A stretch of 64,000 nt of DNA from contig JADJMI010000004.1 in assembly GCA_016709665.1 (NCBI GenBank), forward strand, positions 1 through 64,000, in the 5' to 3' direction. The notes under the pieces are model-generated. The model was not told the origin of the DNA. It was given only the letters and a program-made list of their open reading frames with translations, and did not search any database. This DNA is from Betaproteobacteria bacterium. Lineage in GTDB: Bacteria; Pseudomonadota; Gammaproteobacteria; Burkholderiales; Usitatibacteraceae. This document shows positions 9,726 through 20,675 of the stretch, piece by piece. Position 1 is the stretch's first letter. Every line of letters begins with the position of its first letter. The position numbers and the translations under genes were made by a program.

Positions 9726-10613
9726 GTGGATACCCGCTTCCTCGAAAGCTTCGTCTTCGTCGCCGACCACGGCTCCATGGCGGAGGCGGCCCGGCGCCTG
9801 AACCTCACGCCGGCGGCCCTCGCGCAGCGCATCCGCGCGCTCGAGCGCGACATCGGCTCGCCGCTGCTCGTGCGCGCCGGGCGCACCGTGACGCCGACGG
9901 AGGCCGGCGCCCGCGTGCTGGCCCGGGCGCGCGCGTTCCTCCAGTCCGCGCGGGACCTGCGCGCCGCGGCCGTCGACGACCGCGCGGCGGGAGAGTTGCA
10001 CGCGGGCTCCGTGGCCACCGCCATGACGGGCCTCGTGCCCGACATCCTCGCGCGGCTCGCGAAGAGCCACCCGCGCGTGCGCGTGCGCGTCTCGCCCGGC
10101 GGCTCCGGAGACCTCTACGAAAAGGTCAATCGCGGCGAGCTGGACGCCGCGATCGTGGTGAAGCCGGAGTTCGCGCTGGCGAAGGCGTGCGAGTGGCGGC
10201 CGCTGCGTGCCGAACCGCTGCTCGTGATCGCGCCGGTCGCGCTGCGCGAGCGCGACCCGAACGCATTGCTGGCCCGCGAGCCCTTCATCCGCCTCTCGCG
10301 CGACACCGCGGGCGGACGGCTGGTGGATCGCTACCTGCGCCGCGAAGGCATCTTGCCGCAGGAGCGCTTCGAGGTCACCTCGCTCTTCGCCATCACGCGC
10401 ATGGTCGACCGCGGGCTTGGCGTCGCGCTCATCCCGGACTGGCCACCGCCCTGGCCCGAGGGCGTGCGCCTGCGGCGCATTCCGGTGGATTCCCCGGAAC
10501 ACGCGCGGCAGGTCGGCGTGGTCTACCCGCGCGCTTCCGTGCGCGCGGGCCCCGTGCAGGCTTTCGTCGAGGCGGCGACGGCCGTCGCCGCGGGACCGCT
10601 CAGTCGGACTTGA
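9726..10613 (+). CDS. LysR-family transcriptional regulator
   Basis: An intact 295-residue regulator: an N-terminal winged helix-turn-helix (residues 1-60, with FVFVADHGSMAEAARRLNL and the recognition-helix region AALAQRIRALERDIGSPL), then a type 2 periplasmic-binding-fold effector domain. The start is a GTG at 9726. It is divergent from the CitE-like lyase and probably governs that minus-strand run in response to a pathway acid. Its last 14 bases overlap the tail of a convergent Bug gene. The recognition helix has AALAQR where many LysR proteins have PAVSRQ, which is within family range. Confidence 0.93.
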   Translation: MDTRFLESFVFVADHGSMAEAARRLNLTPAALAQRIRALERDIGSPLLVRAGRTVTPTEAGARVLARARAFLQSARDLRAAAVDDRAAGELHAGSVATAMTGLVPDILARLAKSHPRVRVRVSPGGSGDLYEKVNRGELDAAIVVKPEFALAKACEWRPLRAEPLLVIAPVALRERDPNALLAREPFIRLSRDTAGGRLVDRYLRREGILPQERFEVTSLFAITRMVDRGLGVALIPDWPPPWPEGVRLRRIPVDSPEHARQVGVVYPRASVRAGPVQAFVEAATAVAAGPLSRT

Positions 10614-11565
10614 TCTTCGCGTCCGCGATGACCTTGGCCCACTGCGAGATTTCCCGCTTGATCCGCTCGTTCGACTGCTCGGGCGACATCTTCACCGCGT
10701 AGGCGCCCTGGGCGAGGAGCTGCTCCTGGGCCTCCGGCAGGGCGAGCACCTTCTGGATCTCGGCATTGAGCTTCGCGACGATCGGCGCGGGCGTGCCGGC
10801 CGGGGCCATCACGCCGAAGAGCGAGGCCACCTCGATGCCGGTGACGCCGGCCTCGGCCGCGGTGGGCACGTCGGGCAGCTGCGAGATGCGCTCGGCCGTG
10901 GTGACCGCGAGCGCGCGCAGCTTCCCGCCCTTGATGAGCTGCAGGGACGCCGGGACGGTCTCGCACATGGTGAGCACCTGGCCGCCGACGAGATCCGCCA
11001 TGGCCGGGCCGCTGCCCTTGTACGGGACGTGGATCATGTCGGCGCCGATCTTGAGCTTGAAGAGTTCCGCGCACATTCTCTGGGGAGCGCCTGCGCCGGA
11101 GGAAGCGTAGGTGAGCTTGCCCGGGTTGGCCTTGGCATACGCCACCAGTTCCTGCAGCGTCTTCACCGGCAGCGACGGGGTCACCACCCAGACGAGCGGC
11201 ACGGAGCCGACGACCGCCACGGGCGTGAGGTCCTTGCCCAGGTCGTAGCGGATGGTGCCCTTCTCGAGGGTCGCCATGATGGAGTGCGAGGTGAGCGCGC
11301 CCATGAGGAGCGTGTAGCCGTCCGGCGCCGATTTCGCGACGGCTTCGGCCCCGATGTTCCCGCCCGCGCCGCCGCGATTGTCCACCCCCGCCTGCTGGCC
11401 GAGCGCCGTCGTGAGGCGCTGCGCCATCACGCGGCCGATCACGTCCGTCGCGCCGCCGGGCGGGTACGGGACGATGAGCTTCACGGACTTGTTGGGATAG
11501 GGCTGGGCCACGGCGGCCGTGGCCGCCAGGGCGAATGCCGCCGCGAACAAGCGGTACGTCTTCAT
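10600..11565 (-). CDS. Bug/TctC periplasmic binding protein
   Basis: An intact 321-residue receptor. The signal peptide (MKTYRLFAAAFALAATAAVAQ) is followed by the family segments YPNKSVKLIVPYPPGGATD, NRGGAGGNIGAEAVAKSAPD and MIHVPYKGSGPAMADLVGG, ending SQWAKVIADAKI. It is the last gene of a minus-strand trio with an RraA-like gene (50 bases upstream) and a DapA-like gene. Bug proteins deliver carboxylates to tripartite transporters or to sensors, but no membrane partner lies here. Ligand unknown. Confidence 0.94.
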   Translation of the reverse strand: MKTYRLFAAAFALAATAAVAQPYPNKSVKLIVPYPPGGATDVIGRVMAQRLTTALGQQAGVDNRGGAGGNIGAEAVAKSAPDGYTLLMGALTSHSIMATLEKGTIRYDLGKDLTPVAVVGSVPLVWVVTPSLPVKTLQELVAYAKANPGKLTYASSGAGAPQRMCAELFKLKIGADMIHVPYKGSGPAMADLVGGQVLTMCETVPASLQLIKGGKLRALAVTTAERISQLPDVPTAAEAGVTGIEVASLFGVMAPAGTPAPIVAKLNAEIQKVLALPEAQEQLLAQGAYAVKMSPEQSNERIKREISQWAKVIADAKIKSD

Positions 11566-11615
11566 CGGTTTCTCCTCGTTATCGTTGTCGTTGTCTTGCG
11601 TGACGCCGGTTGCCG

Positions 11616-12326
11616 CTACTTCGACCCGCCGGCCTTCCAGGCTTCGTACCGCGCCTTGTTCTCGGCATTAGGCGGGTAGAGGCCGGGCAGCGACGCGCCC
11701 TTTTCCACCTCGCCCATGATCCAGTTCTCGAGGCGCTCCTGCTCGGGCGCGGCCGCGACGATGTCGGCGACGAGCGCCTGCGGGATGAGCACCGCGCCGT
11801 CCTCGTCCACCACGACGACGTCGTCGGGGAACACGGCGACGCCGCCGCAGCCGATGGGCTCGCCCCAGTTCACGAAGGTGAGGCCGGCGACGGACGCGGG
11901 GGCCGCGGCGCCCTGGCACCACACCGGCAGCCCCGTGCCCCTCACGCCGGCCACGTCGCGCAGCACGCCGTCCGTGACGAGGGCCGCGACGCCTTTCTTC
12001 TGCATGCGCGCGCAGAGGATGTCGCCGAAGATGCCGGCGTCGGTGACGCCCATCGCGTCGACGACGGTGATGCAGCCTTCGGGCATCGCCTCGATGGCCG
12101 CGCGCGTCGAGATGGGCTTGGACCACGATTCGGGCGTCGCGAGGTCTTCGCGCGCCGGCACGAAGCGCAGCGTGAAGGCCGGGCCCACGAGGCGCGGCTG
12201 GCCCGGGTTGAGCGGCCTGGTGCCGCGCATCCAGACGTTGCGAAGCCCCTTCTTCAGCAGGAGCGTGGTGATCGTCGCGGTGGTGACTTGCGACAGCGTG
12301 TCGATGACGTTCTTGTCGAGGGGCAT
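11616..12326 (-). CDS. RraA-like family protein (possible oxo-acid aldolase)
   Basis: An intact 236-residue protein of the RraA/dimethylmenaquinone-methyltransferase fold. It shows GDILCARMQKKGVAALVTDG, VLRDVAGVRGTGLPVWCQGA and PIGCGGVAVFPDDVVVVDED, which carry the Gly-rich and Arg-Asp residues of divalent-metal 4-hydroxy-4-methyl-2-oxoglutarate-type aldolases. True RNase E inhibitors are shorter (about 160 residues), so an aldolase or decarboxylase role is more likely. The stop of the DapA-like gene overlaps its start by one base (TGATG), so translation is coupled. With LigJ elsewhere in the window it might belong to oxo-acid breakdown, but it is longer than LigK. Confidence 0.82.
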   Translation of the reverse strand: MPLDKNVIDTLSQVTTATITTLLLKKGLRNVWMRGTRPLNPGQPRLVGPAFTLRFVPAREDLATPESWSKPISTRAAIEAMPEGCITVVDAMGVTDAGIFGDILCARMQKKGVAALVTDGVLRDVAGVRGTGLPVWCQGAAAPASVAGLTFVNWGEPIGCGGVAVFPDDVVVVDEDGAVLIPQALVADIVAAAPEQERLENWIMGEVEKGASLPGLYPPNAENKARYEAWKAGGSK

Positions 12327-13270
12327 CAGCCGAGTTCCTTGAGTCGTTTGTCCTGGCGGGCGATGAGGCGGTCGATGTCCGCGATGTCCGCGGCCGAAAG
12401 CTTCGGGCCGGGCTTGCGGATGGCGGCCGACGCGATCGCGCCGCGTTTCTGAAGCATGTACTTGCGCACGGCCAGGCCGAGCGCCGTCTGCTGCTCGTAG
12501 CGGGCCAGGGGCAGGTAGGCGTCGAAGAGGTCGTGGGCGCGTTCGACGTGGCCGGCCGCGTGGGCGGCGACCACGTCGCGCATCATCTCGGGGTAGCTGA
12601 AGCCGGTCATGGCACCGTCGGCGCCGCGCGAGAGTTCCTCAGGCAGGAAAAGACCGCCGCCGTTGCCCGAGAGGATGGAGATGCGCCGGATGTCGCCGCG
12701 CTCGCTCGCCGCGCGGATGGCCGCGAGCTTCGCGAGCCCCGGGCCGGGCCAGTCCTCGTGCTTGAGCATCACCGCCTGCTTGAGCGACTTGAAGATGCGC
12801 ACGAGCACGGGAACCGGAAGCTGCACGCCGGAATAGGCGAGCGGGTGGTCCTGCACGCACATCGGCACGTCCGCGCCGAGCGTCTCGGCCGCCATCTCGT
12901 AGTAGGCGACGGCCTGGTCGTCGGTTTTCACCGCCGCGCCGGGGCCCACCATCACGCCGGAGGCGCCGAGGTCCATCACGCGCTTGCCGAGTTCCCCCAT
13001 CGCCGCGAAGCCCGGCGAGGAGACGCCCACGATGACGGGCACGCGGTCCTGCACGCGCGCGAGCACGCGCTTCACGTACGCCTCGCTCTCGGCCTGCGTG
13101 AGCTTGGGCGCCTCGCCCAGCACGCCCAGCACGGTGAGGCCCGTCGCGCCCTTCTCGAGGTAGAAATCGATGACGCGGTCGGTGCTTTCGAGATCGAGTC
13201 GGCCGTCGTCGTGGAAGGGCGTGACGGTGATGAGATAGACGCCGCGGGCGGTCTCGTCGAGGCGGGGCAT
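12326..13270 (-). CDS. dihydrodipicolinate synthase family aldolase/lyase (DapA-like)
   Basis: An intact 314-residue N-acetylneuraminate lyase/DapA superfamily TIM barrel. It has GVYLITVTPFHDDGRLD at the start, GATGLTVLGVLGEAPKL, and the presumed Schiff-base lysine at residue 170 in QAVMLKHEDWPG. The segment that normally carries the proton-relay Tyr (LYNVP in DapA) reads VQDHP here, so the reaction probably differs from dihydrodipicolinate synthase. It forms a coupled pair with the RraA-like gene and is divergent from a CoA-transferase gene. It is more likely catabolic (a pyruvate- or oxo-acid-releasing lyase) than lysine biosynthetic. Confidence 0.88.
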   Translation of the reverse strand: MPRLDETARGVYLITVTPFHDDGRLDLESTDRVIDFYLEKGATGLTVLGVLGEAPKLTQAESEAYVKRVLARVQDRVPVIVGVSSPGFAAMGELGKRVMDLGASGVMVGPGAAVKTDDQAVAYYEMAAETLGADVPMCVQDHPLAYSGVQLPVPVLVRIFKSLKQAVMLKHEDWPGPGLAKLAAIRAASERGDIRRISILSGNGGGLFLPEELSRGADGAMTGFSYPEMMRDVVAAHAAGHVERAHDLFDAYLPLARYEQQTALGLAVRKYMLQKRGAIASAAIRKPGPKLSAADIADIDRLIARQDKRLKELG

Positions 13271-13480
13271 GGGGGTTCCTGGTTCGTGGGGCGAGGCGCC
13301 CGCGCGTGGCGCGTGCGTGGTCCATTCTGCCGCGAGCGGTGCCGAAAGGCGAGCTAAGGCGCGTTTACCCCGGCTGCGGGTCCGCGATGCACCGGGCCTG
13401 TATCATCGCGGGGACGCACCAAGTACGCGTCGTCGAGGGCCGCCGCGAGAGCGGCCCCGCCATCGAGGAGCGCCTTCCCC

Positions 13481-14671
13481 ATGCCCCACCACCCCGCGTC
13501 GAGCGCCCTGGCGCGCTTTCGCGTCATCGACATGACCCAGGTGCGCGCCGGACCCACGGCCGCGCGCCAGCTCGCCGACTGGGGCGCCGACGTGATCCAG
13601 GTGCAGATGCCCGAGCACATGCGCGGCGACGACACCCTGGGCGGCCAGGACGGCTCGGACTACCAGTACACGCACCGCAACAAGCGCTCGATCACGCTGA
13701 ACCTCAAGGAGCCCGAGGGCATCGCGGTGCTGAAGAAGCTCGCCTCGACGGCCGACGTGCTCCTCGAGAACTTCCGCCCCGACGTGAAGACGCGCCTGGG
13801 GATCGACTACGAGGCGCTCTCCGCCCTCAACCCGAGGCTCGTGTACGCGAGCATCTCGGGCTTCGGCCAGACCGGGCCCTACGCCAACCGCCCGGGGTTC
13901 GACCAGATCGCGCAGGGCATGGGCGGGCTGATGTCGGTGACGGGGCTCAAGGACCAGGGGCCCATGCGCGTGGGCATCCCCATCGCGGACCTGTGCGGCG
14001 GCATCTTCGCGGCCTACGGCGTCACCGTCGCGCTGCTGGAGCGCGAGGTTTCCGGCAAGGGGCAGTGGCTGCACACCTCGCTGCTGGAATCGCTCATCTA
14101 CATGATGGATTTCCAGACCTCGCGCTGGAGCATCGACGGCGAGATCCCCGGCCAGGCCGGCAACTTCCACCCCACGAGCATCCCCACCGGCGTCTACCGC
14201 ACGAAGGACGGCCACATCAACATCGCCGTCTTCGGCGGCAAGATCTGGGAGCGCTTCTGCGACGCGATGGGCGCGCCGGAGTGGGTCGCGGACGAACGCT
14301 CGAAGACCAAGGCCGTGCGCAGCGTGAACCGGGACTGGCTGAACGCCGAGATCGAGAAGCGCCTGCAGGAGCACACGAGCGACCACTGGATCGGGAAGCT
14401 CAACGAGGCCGGCGTCGCCTGCGGGCGCATCAACAACATCCGCGAGACCTTCGAGGAGCCGCAGGTGAAGCACCTGGGGATGCTGCGCAAGGTCGTCTCG
14501 AAGTGGCAGGGCGAGCAGGTCCTCATGGGCCAGCCCGTGACGCTCACCCGCACCCCGTCCGACATCGTTCGCGCGGCCCCGCGCCGCGGCGAGCACACCG
14601 AGGAGATCCTCGCGGAGGCCGGATACGGCCCCGAGGAACTCGCCCGCATGAAATCCGCCGGAATCTACTGA
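13481..14671 (+). CDS. CaiB/BaiF family CoA-transferase
   Basis: An intact 396-residue class III CoA-transferase. Features are RVIDMTQVRAGPTAARQLAD, LLENFRPDVKTRLGIDYEAL, NPRLVYASISGFGQTGPYAN and the catalytic aspartate at about residue 170 in IPIADLCGGIFAAYG. It starts a plus-strand run with a crotonase-fold gene, whose ATG shares bases with this stop (TGATG), and an IlvD/Edd dehydratase. About 210 bases separate it from the divergent DapA-like gene; I see no clear sigma-70 site there. Closer in style to formyl-CoA/succinyl-CoA:acid transferases than to racemases, but substrate unknown. Confidence 0.93.
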   Translation: MPHHPASSALARFRVIDMTQVRAGPTAARQLADWGADVIQVQMPEHMRGDDTLGGQDGSDYQYTHRNKRSITLNLKEPEGIAVLKKLASTADVLLENFRPDVKTRLGIDYEALSALNPRLVYASISGFGQTGPYANRPGFDQIAQGMGGLMSVTGLKDQGPMRVGIPIADLCGGIFAAYGVTVALLEREVSGKGQWLHTSLLESLIYMMDFQTSRWSIDGEIPGQAGNFHPTSIPTGVYRTKDGHINIAVFGGKIWERFCDAMGAPEWVADERSKTKAVRSVNRDWLNAEIEKRLQEHTSDHWIGKLNEAGVACGRINNIRETFEEPQVKHLGMLRKVVSKWQGEQVLMGQPVTLTRTPSDIVRAAPRRGEHTEEILAEAGYGPEELARMKSAGIY

Positions 14672-15477
14672 TGACCACGACCCTCGTTTCCCCCACCGAG
14701 CGCGTGAAGGCCTGGACCGAAGGGCCCGCGCTGCACATCCGCTTCAACAACCCCGCCAAGCACAACGCGCTTTCCGTGGACATGTGGGAAGCCGTGCCGC
14801 CGCTCCTCGCGCTGGCCGAGGCCGACGACGCCATCCGCCTCGTCGTCTTCTCCGGCGAGGGCGTGAAGTCCTTCGTCTCCGGCGCCGACATCTCGCAGTT
14901 CGAGGACCACCGCGCCGCGAAGGAGGCCGTGAAGCGCTACGAGCAGATGGCCGAGGCCGCGCTCATGGGCATCCACGATTTCGGCAAGCCCACGGTGGCG
15001 GCCATCCGCGGCTACTGCATCGGCGGCGGCGTGAACGTGGCCATCAGCTGCGACATCCGCCTCGCGAGCGCCGATTCCGTGTTCGCGATTCCCGCGACGC
15101 GACTGGGGCTCGGCTACCGGTTCTCGGCGCTCAAGAACCTCGTGGACCTCATCGGGCCCGGCCGCGCCAAGGACATCTTCTTCACCGGGCGGCGCCTGGA
15201 CAGCGCGGAAGCGCTCGCCATCGGCCTCGTGAACCGCGTCGTGCCGACGGACGGCCTCGAAGCGCTCGTGGCCGACTACGCGCAGATGATCGGCACCGGC
15301 GCCCCGCTCACCATCAAGGCCGGCAAGCGCATCATCCGCGAGGTGCTCAAGGCCGACGCCGACATCGACACGGACCTGTGCCGGCAGCTGATCCTCGACT
15401 GTTTCGAGAGCGAGGATTACGCCGAGGGCCGCACGGCCTTCATGGAAAAGCGCAAGCCCGTGTTCCGCGGCAAGTGA
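14671..15477 (+). CDS. crotonase-superfamily protein, enoyl-CoA hydratase-like but lacking both catalytic Glu
   Basis: An intact 268-residue crotonase-fold protein. The CoA-binding oxyanion elements are present (SGADISQFE near 70-78 and GYCIGGGVNVAISCDI near 115-129). The two glutamates that carry out hydration in classical enoyl-CoA hydratase are absent: their positions read Asn122 (in GGVNVA) and Ala142 (in IPATRLG). The fold therefore probably does another job, such as isomerisation, decarboxylation, thioester hydrolysis or binding. It is coupled to the CoA-transferase upstream by TGATG overlap and followed after 26 bases by a dehydratase. Family call firm, activity open. Confidence 0.88.
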   Translation: MTTTLVSPTERVKAWTEGPALHIRFNNPAKHNALSVDMWEAVPPLLALAEADDAIRLVVFSGEGVKSFVSGADISQFEDHRAAKEAVKRYEQMAEAALMGIHDFGKPTVAAIRGYCIGGGVNVAISCDIRLASADSVFAIPATRLGLGYRFSALKNLVDLIGPGRAKDIFFTGRRLDSAEALAIGLVNRVVPTDGLEALVADYAQMIGTGAPLTIKAGKRIIREVLKADADIDTDLCRQLILDCFESEDYAEGRTAFMEKRKPVFRGK

Positions 15478-15503
15478 CGCGCCCCCCGACAGGAGAAGAA
15501 ACC

Positions 15504-18023
<2,520 letters not shown>

Positions 18024-18032
18024 CGGCGAACG

Positions 18033-19139
18033 CTAGCCGAGCTTCGCCGCCGCGTATCGCGCGATCGCGAGCGAGGCCGTGAGACCCGGCGACTCGATGC
18101 CGTAGAGCGCGACGAGGCCCGGCACGCCATGGACTTCGTGGCCGTCGATGCGGAAGTCGGCAGCCGGCTCGCCCGGCGCCGCGATCTTGGGACGGATGCC
18201 CGAATAGCCCGGCTCGAGCGATCCGTCGGGCAGGCCCGGCCAGTAGCGCCGGATCGCGGGATAGAAACGCTCGGCCCGGCGCGGGTCCACCGGGTAATCC
18301 ATCGACTCCACCCATTCCACGTCCGGCCCGAAGCGCGCCTGCCCGCCGAGGTCGAGCGTGAGGTGAATGCCGAGCCCGCCGGGCTCGGGCACCGGATAGA
18401 CGAGCCGTGAGAACGGCGGGCGGCCGCGCAGCGTGAAGTAGTTGCCCTTGGCGAGATACGCGCGGGGCACCGTCGCTTCGGGCAAGCCCTCGATCGCGCG
18501 CGCGAGGCCGGGCGCGCCGTTGCCCGCGGCGATGACGAGTTCGCGGCACGTGAGGCTCATCGCTTCATCGCCGCCGAAATCGAGTTCGAATCCGCCCGAG
18601 GGCAGCACCCGCCCGCCGAGCATCGGCGTCGCGAACGCGAAAGAGGCGCCCGCGTTCTGCGCGTCGCCCTGCAGCGCGAGCATCAGGGCGTGGCTGTCGA
18701 CGATGCCGGTGGAAGGCGAGTGGATCGCCGCCTCGACCGCGAGCGCCGGCTCCATCGCGAGGGCCTCGGCCTTCGAGAGCCGCACGAGGTCCGTGACGCC
18801 GTTGGCCACGCCCTTGGCGATGATCTCGTCGATCACGCCCACCTGCGCGGGGCTCGAAGCGACCAGCAGCTTGCCCAGGCGCTCGTGCGCGATGCCGCGC
18901 TCGGCGCAGTAGGCGTACAGGAGCGCCTTGCCCTCGACGCACAGCCGGGCCTTGAGGCTGCCCGCCGGGTAGTAGAGGCCCGCGTGGATCACCTCGGAGT
19001 TGCGCGAGCTGGTCTCGGTGCCGATGCCCTTCGCGGCCTCGGCCACCAGCACCTCGCGGCCGGCGAGGGCCCTTTCGCGGGCGATGGCGAGGCCGACCAC
19101 GCCGGCCCCGATCACCACGCATTCCACGTCGTACGCCAT
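18033..19139 (-). CDS. FAD-dependent oxidoreductase, L-2-hydroxyglutarate oxidase-like
   Basis: An intact 368-residue DAO-family flavoprotein. The dinucleotide-binding motif VIGAGVVGLAIARERA is near residues 9-24. It then has GTETSSRNSEVIHAGLYYP, which is typical of LhgO-like L-2-hydroxyglutarate dehydrogenase/oxidase and related glycerol-3-phosphate-type enzymes, with GLGIHLTLDLGGQARFGPD and the C-terminal FAD contact GIESPGLTASLAIARY. It likely oxidises a 2-hydroxy acid to the 2-oxo acid, passing electrons to quinone or oxygen. It is convergent with the dehydratase gene, ten bases apart. The substrate is inferred from family resemblance only. Confidence 0.88.
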   Translation of the reverse strand: MAYDVECVVIGAGVVGLAIARERALAGREVLVAEAAKGIGTETSSRNSEVIHAGLYYPAGSLKARLCVEGKALLYAYCAERGIAHERLGKLLVASSPAQVGVIDEIIAKGVANGVTDLVRLSKAEALAMEPALAVEAAIHSPSTGIVDSHALMLALQGDAQNAGASFAFATPMLGGRVLPSGGFELDFGGDEAMSLTCRELVIAAGNGAPGLARAIEGLPEATVPRAYLAKGNYFTLRGRPPFSRLVYPVPEPGGLGIHLTLDLGGQARFGPDVEWVESMDYPVDPRRAERFYPAIRRYWPGLPDGSLEPGYSGIRPKIAAPGEPAADFRIDGHEVHGVPGLVALYGIESPGLTASLAIARYAAAKLG

Positions 19140-19247
19140 GCTTCCTTCCGGTTCGTCGATTTCCCGGTGCTTGAGGCGGCGAGGCCCCCCCCTGTAGGCT
19201 TCGGGTCTTGCGGCATTCTAGCCGTCCCGCCGTCCCCGCCCCCGCCC

Positions 19248-20675
19248 TTGAAGCGCCGAACCTTTTCCGTCTACGACCGCAGGCCCTCGATCGCGCGCTT
19301 CGTCGCGCTGTCGATGCTGGCGCACGCGATCCTGATCCTGCTGTTCGCCCAGCCAGGGGGCGGCGGGTCGCAGGACGCGCGGGCGCTCTGGGGCTCGATG
19401 AGCGTGACGATCCGCGGGCCCCTGCTCGAGAACCTCGCGAGCGCCCGGCCCGACCGCGAGCGCCCCGCCCGCCCGGGCAAGGCCGCCGCGCCCCGGAACC
19501 GGCCGCGCCCGTGCCCCCGCCCGCGCCGGCCCCGGAAACGGCGCCCGTACCGGCTCCCGCGTCCGCGCCGCCCCCGCGCCCGCCACGCCCACACCGCCCC
19601 TCATGACGGCGCCCTCGCCTGCCGCGCCGAAGGTCGAGACGCCCCCGCCCACGCCGGCACCCGTCGTTCCCGAGGCGCCCGCCGTCTCCACGCCGCTGCT
19701 CGAGCCCGTCGCGCCTTCGCGCTTTCGCGGCGACCTCGCGCCCAAGGCGGAGATCGAGGCCGTGGCGGTCCCCGAGATCGAGGTCTCGCCGATGAAACCC
19801 CTCGCGCCGAGCCGCGTCGAGCCGCGACTCGCGCCGACGGTCGAGATCGAGGCAGTGAAGATCCCCGAGGTGACGACGCCGACGCTGCCGCGGATCGCGC
19901 CTTCGCGCGTCGAACCGACGCTCGCCCCGCCGGTGGAAGTGGAAGCCGTGACGATTCCGGAAGTGCCGGCGCCGGCGCTGCAGAGAATCGCGCCCTCGCG
20001 GGTGGAGCCGAACCTCGCCCCGCCCGTCGAGGTGGAGGCGGTCACCGTGCCCGAGGTGAGCGTGCCCGCCATGCCGCTCATCGCGCCCTCGCGCGTGCTG
20101 CCGAGCCTGCCGCCGCCCGTGGCCGTGCAGCCGGTGGAGATCCCCGTGGTGCAGACGCCGCCGCTCCTCGAGCGCTTGCCGCCCTCGCCCGTCGACTCGG
20201 GCACCACCCTGCCGCCGGCCGTCGAGGTCGCGCCCGTGACGTCGCCGGCACCGGTTCGCGAGTCGCCGGGAACGCGGACCGATCGCGAGCCCTGGGAAGC
20301 GCCGGGATCGACGCCGCGCTTCGAAATGCCCCGGCGCGAGAGCGCACCGGAACTGCCCTCAGGCAGCGGGCCACGCATCGACCTGGATGCCGCGCGCGCG
20401 AGGGCGCGTCAGGTCGGGCGCGAAGGCAGCGGACGATCGCCCTACGGCTTCCCGATGCCGACACCGGAACCGAGGAAGTCGAAGGAGGAGCTGGCACTCG
20501 AAGGCGCGATCAAGCCCGAGTGCCTCAAGGCCTACAAGGCGCTCGGCCTGCTCGCGATCGCGCCGATGGTGTGGAACTCGTTCGGCGAAACCGCCCTGGG
20601 GGGGTCGACGGCGCCGCAGGGTTGGCGAAGCACGGCCGGCGACCGGCTCGCCGCCCAGCGAGCCTCTTCAGATGA
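19248..20675 (+). CDS. proline-rich membrane-anchored repeat protein, TonB-like layout (three frameshifts)
   Basis: I do not recognise a named family. The rebuilt product of about 476 residues has one N-terminal membrane helix (FVALSMLAHAILILLFAQ, near residues 17-34). A Pro/Ala-rich periplasmic stretch follows, then five consecutive 31-residue repeats and a folded-looking C-terminal end with PECLKAYKALGLLAIAPMVW. Missing bases near 19493, 19600 and 20600 (in a seven-G run) break the frame; the stop at 20675 depends on the last repair and is uncertain. The likely start is the TTG at 19248. A single anchor plus long Pro-rich spacer is like TonB/TolA. It is convergent with an Mla-type block. 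Confidence 0.6.
   Translation: MKRRTFSVYDRRPSIARFVALSMLAHAILILLFAQPGGGGSQDARALWGSMSVTIRGPLLENLASARPDRERPARPGKAAAPRNRPRPCPRPRRPRKRRPYRLPRPRRPRARHAHTAPHDGALACRAEGRDAPAHAGTRRSRGARRLHAAARARRAFALSRRPRAQGGDRGRGGPRDRGLADETPRAEPRRAATRADGRDRGSEDPRGDDADAAADRAFARRTDARPAGGSGSRDDSGSAGAGAAENRALAGGAEPRPARRGGGGHRARGERARHAAHRALARAAEPAAARGRAAGGDPRGADAAAPRALAALARRLGHHPAAGRRGRARDVAGTGSRVAGNADRSRALGSAGIDAALRNAPARERTGTALRQRATHRPGCRAREGASGRARRQRTIALRLPDADTGTEEVEGGAGTRRRDQARVPQGLQGARPARDRADGVELVRRNRPGGVDGAAGLAKHGRRPARRPASLFR
19708..20172 (+). repeat. five in-frame tandem repeats of 93 bp (31 residues)
   Basis: Units begin at 19708, 19801, 19894, 19987 and 20080 with exact 93-base spacing. The consensus starts IAPSRVEPxLAPPVEVEAV and continues with T-I-P-E-V and a variable Pro/Ala tail. 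Units two to four are most alike; the first and last have drifted, as expected for an array that grows and homogenises from the middle. Confidence 0.88.

Noticed and set aside
11616..12326. RNase E inhibitor RraA
   Set aside because: About 75 residues longer than true RraA and embedded with an aldolase-like gene and a Bug receptor, so a metabolic role is more likely.
19708..20172. Regular repeats as a possible CRISPR array
   Set aside because: The units are 93 bases, contiguous, without spacers, in frame and protein-coding; no cas genes are near.
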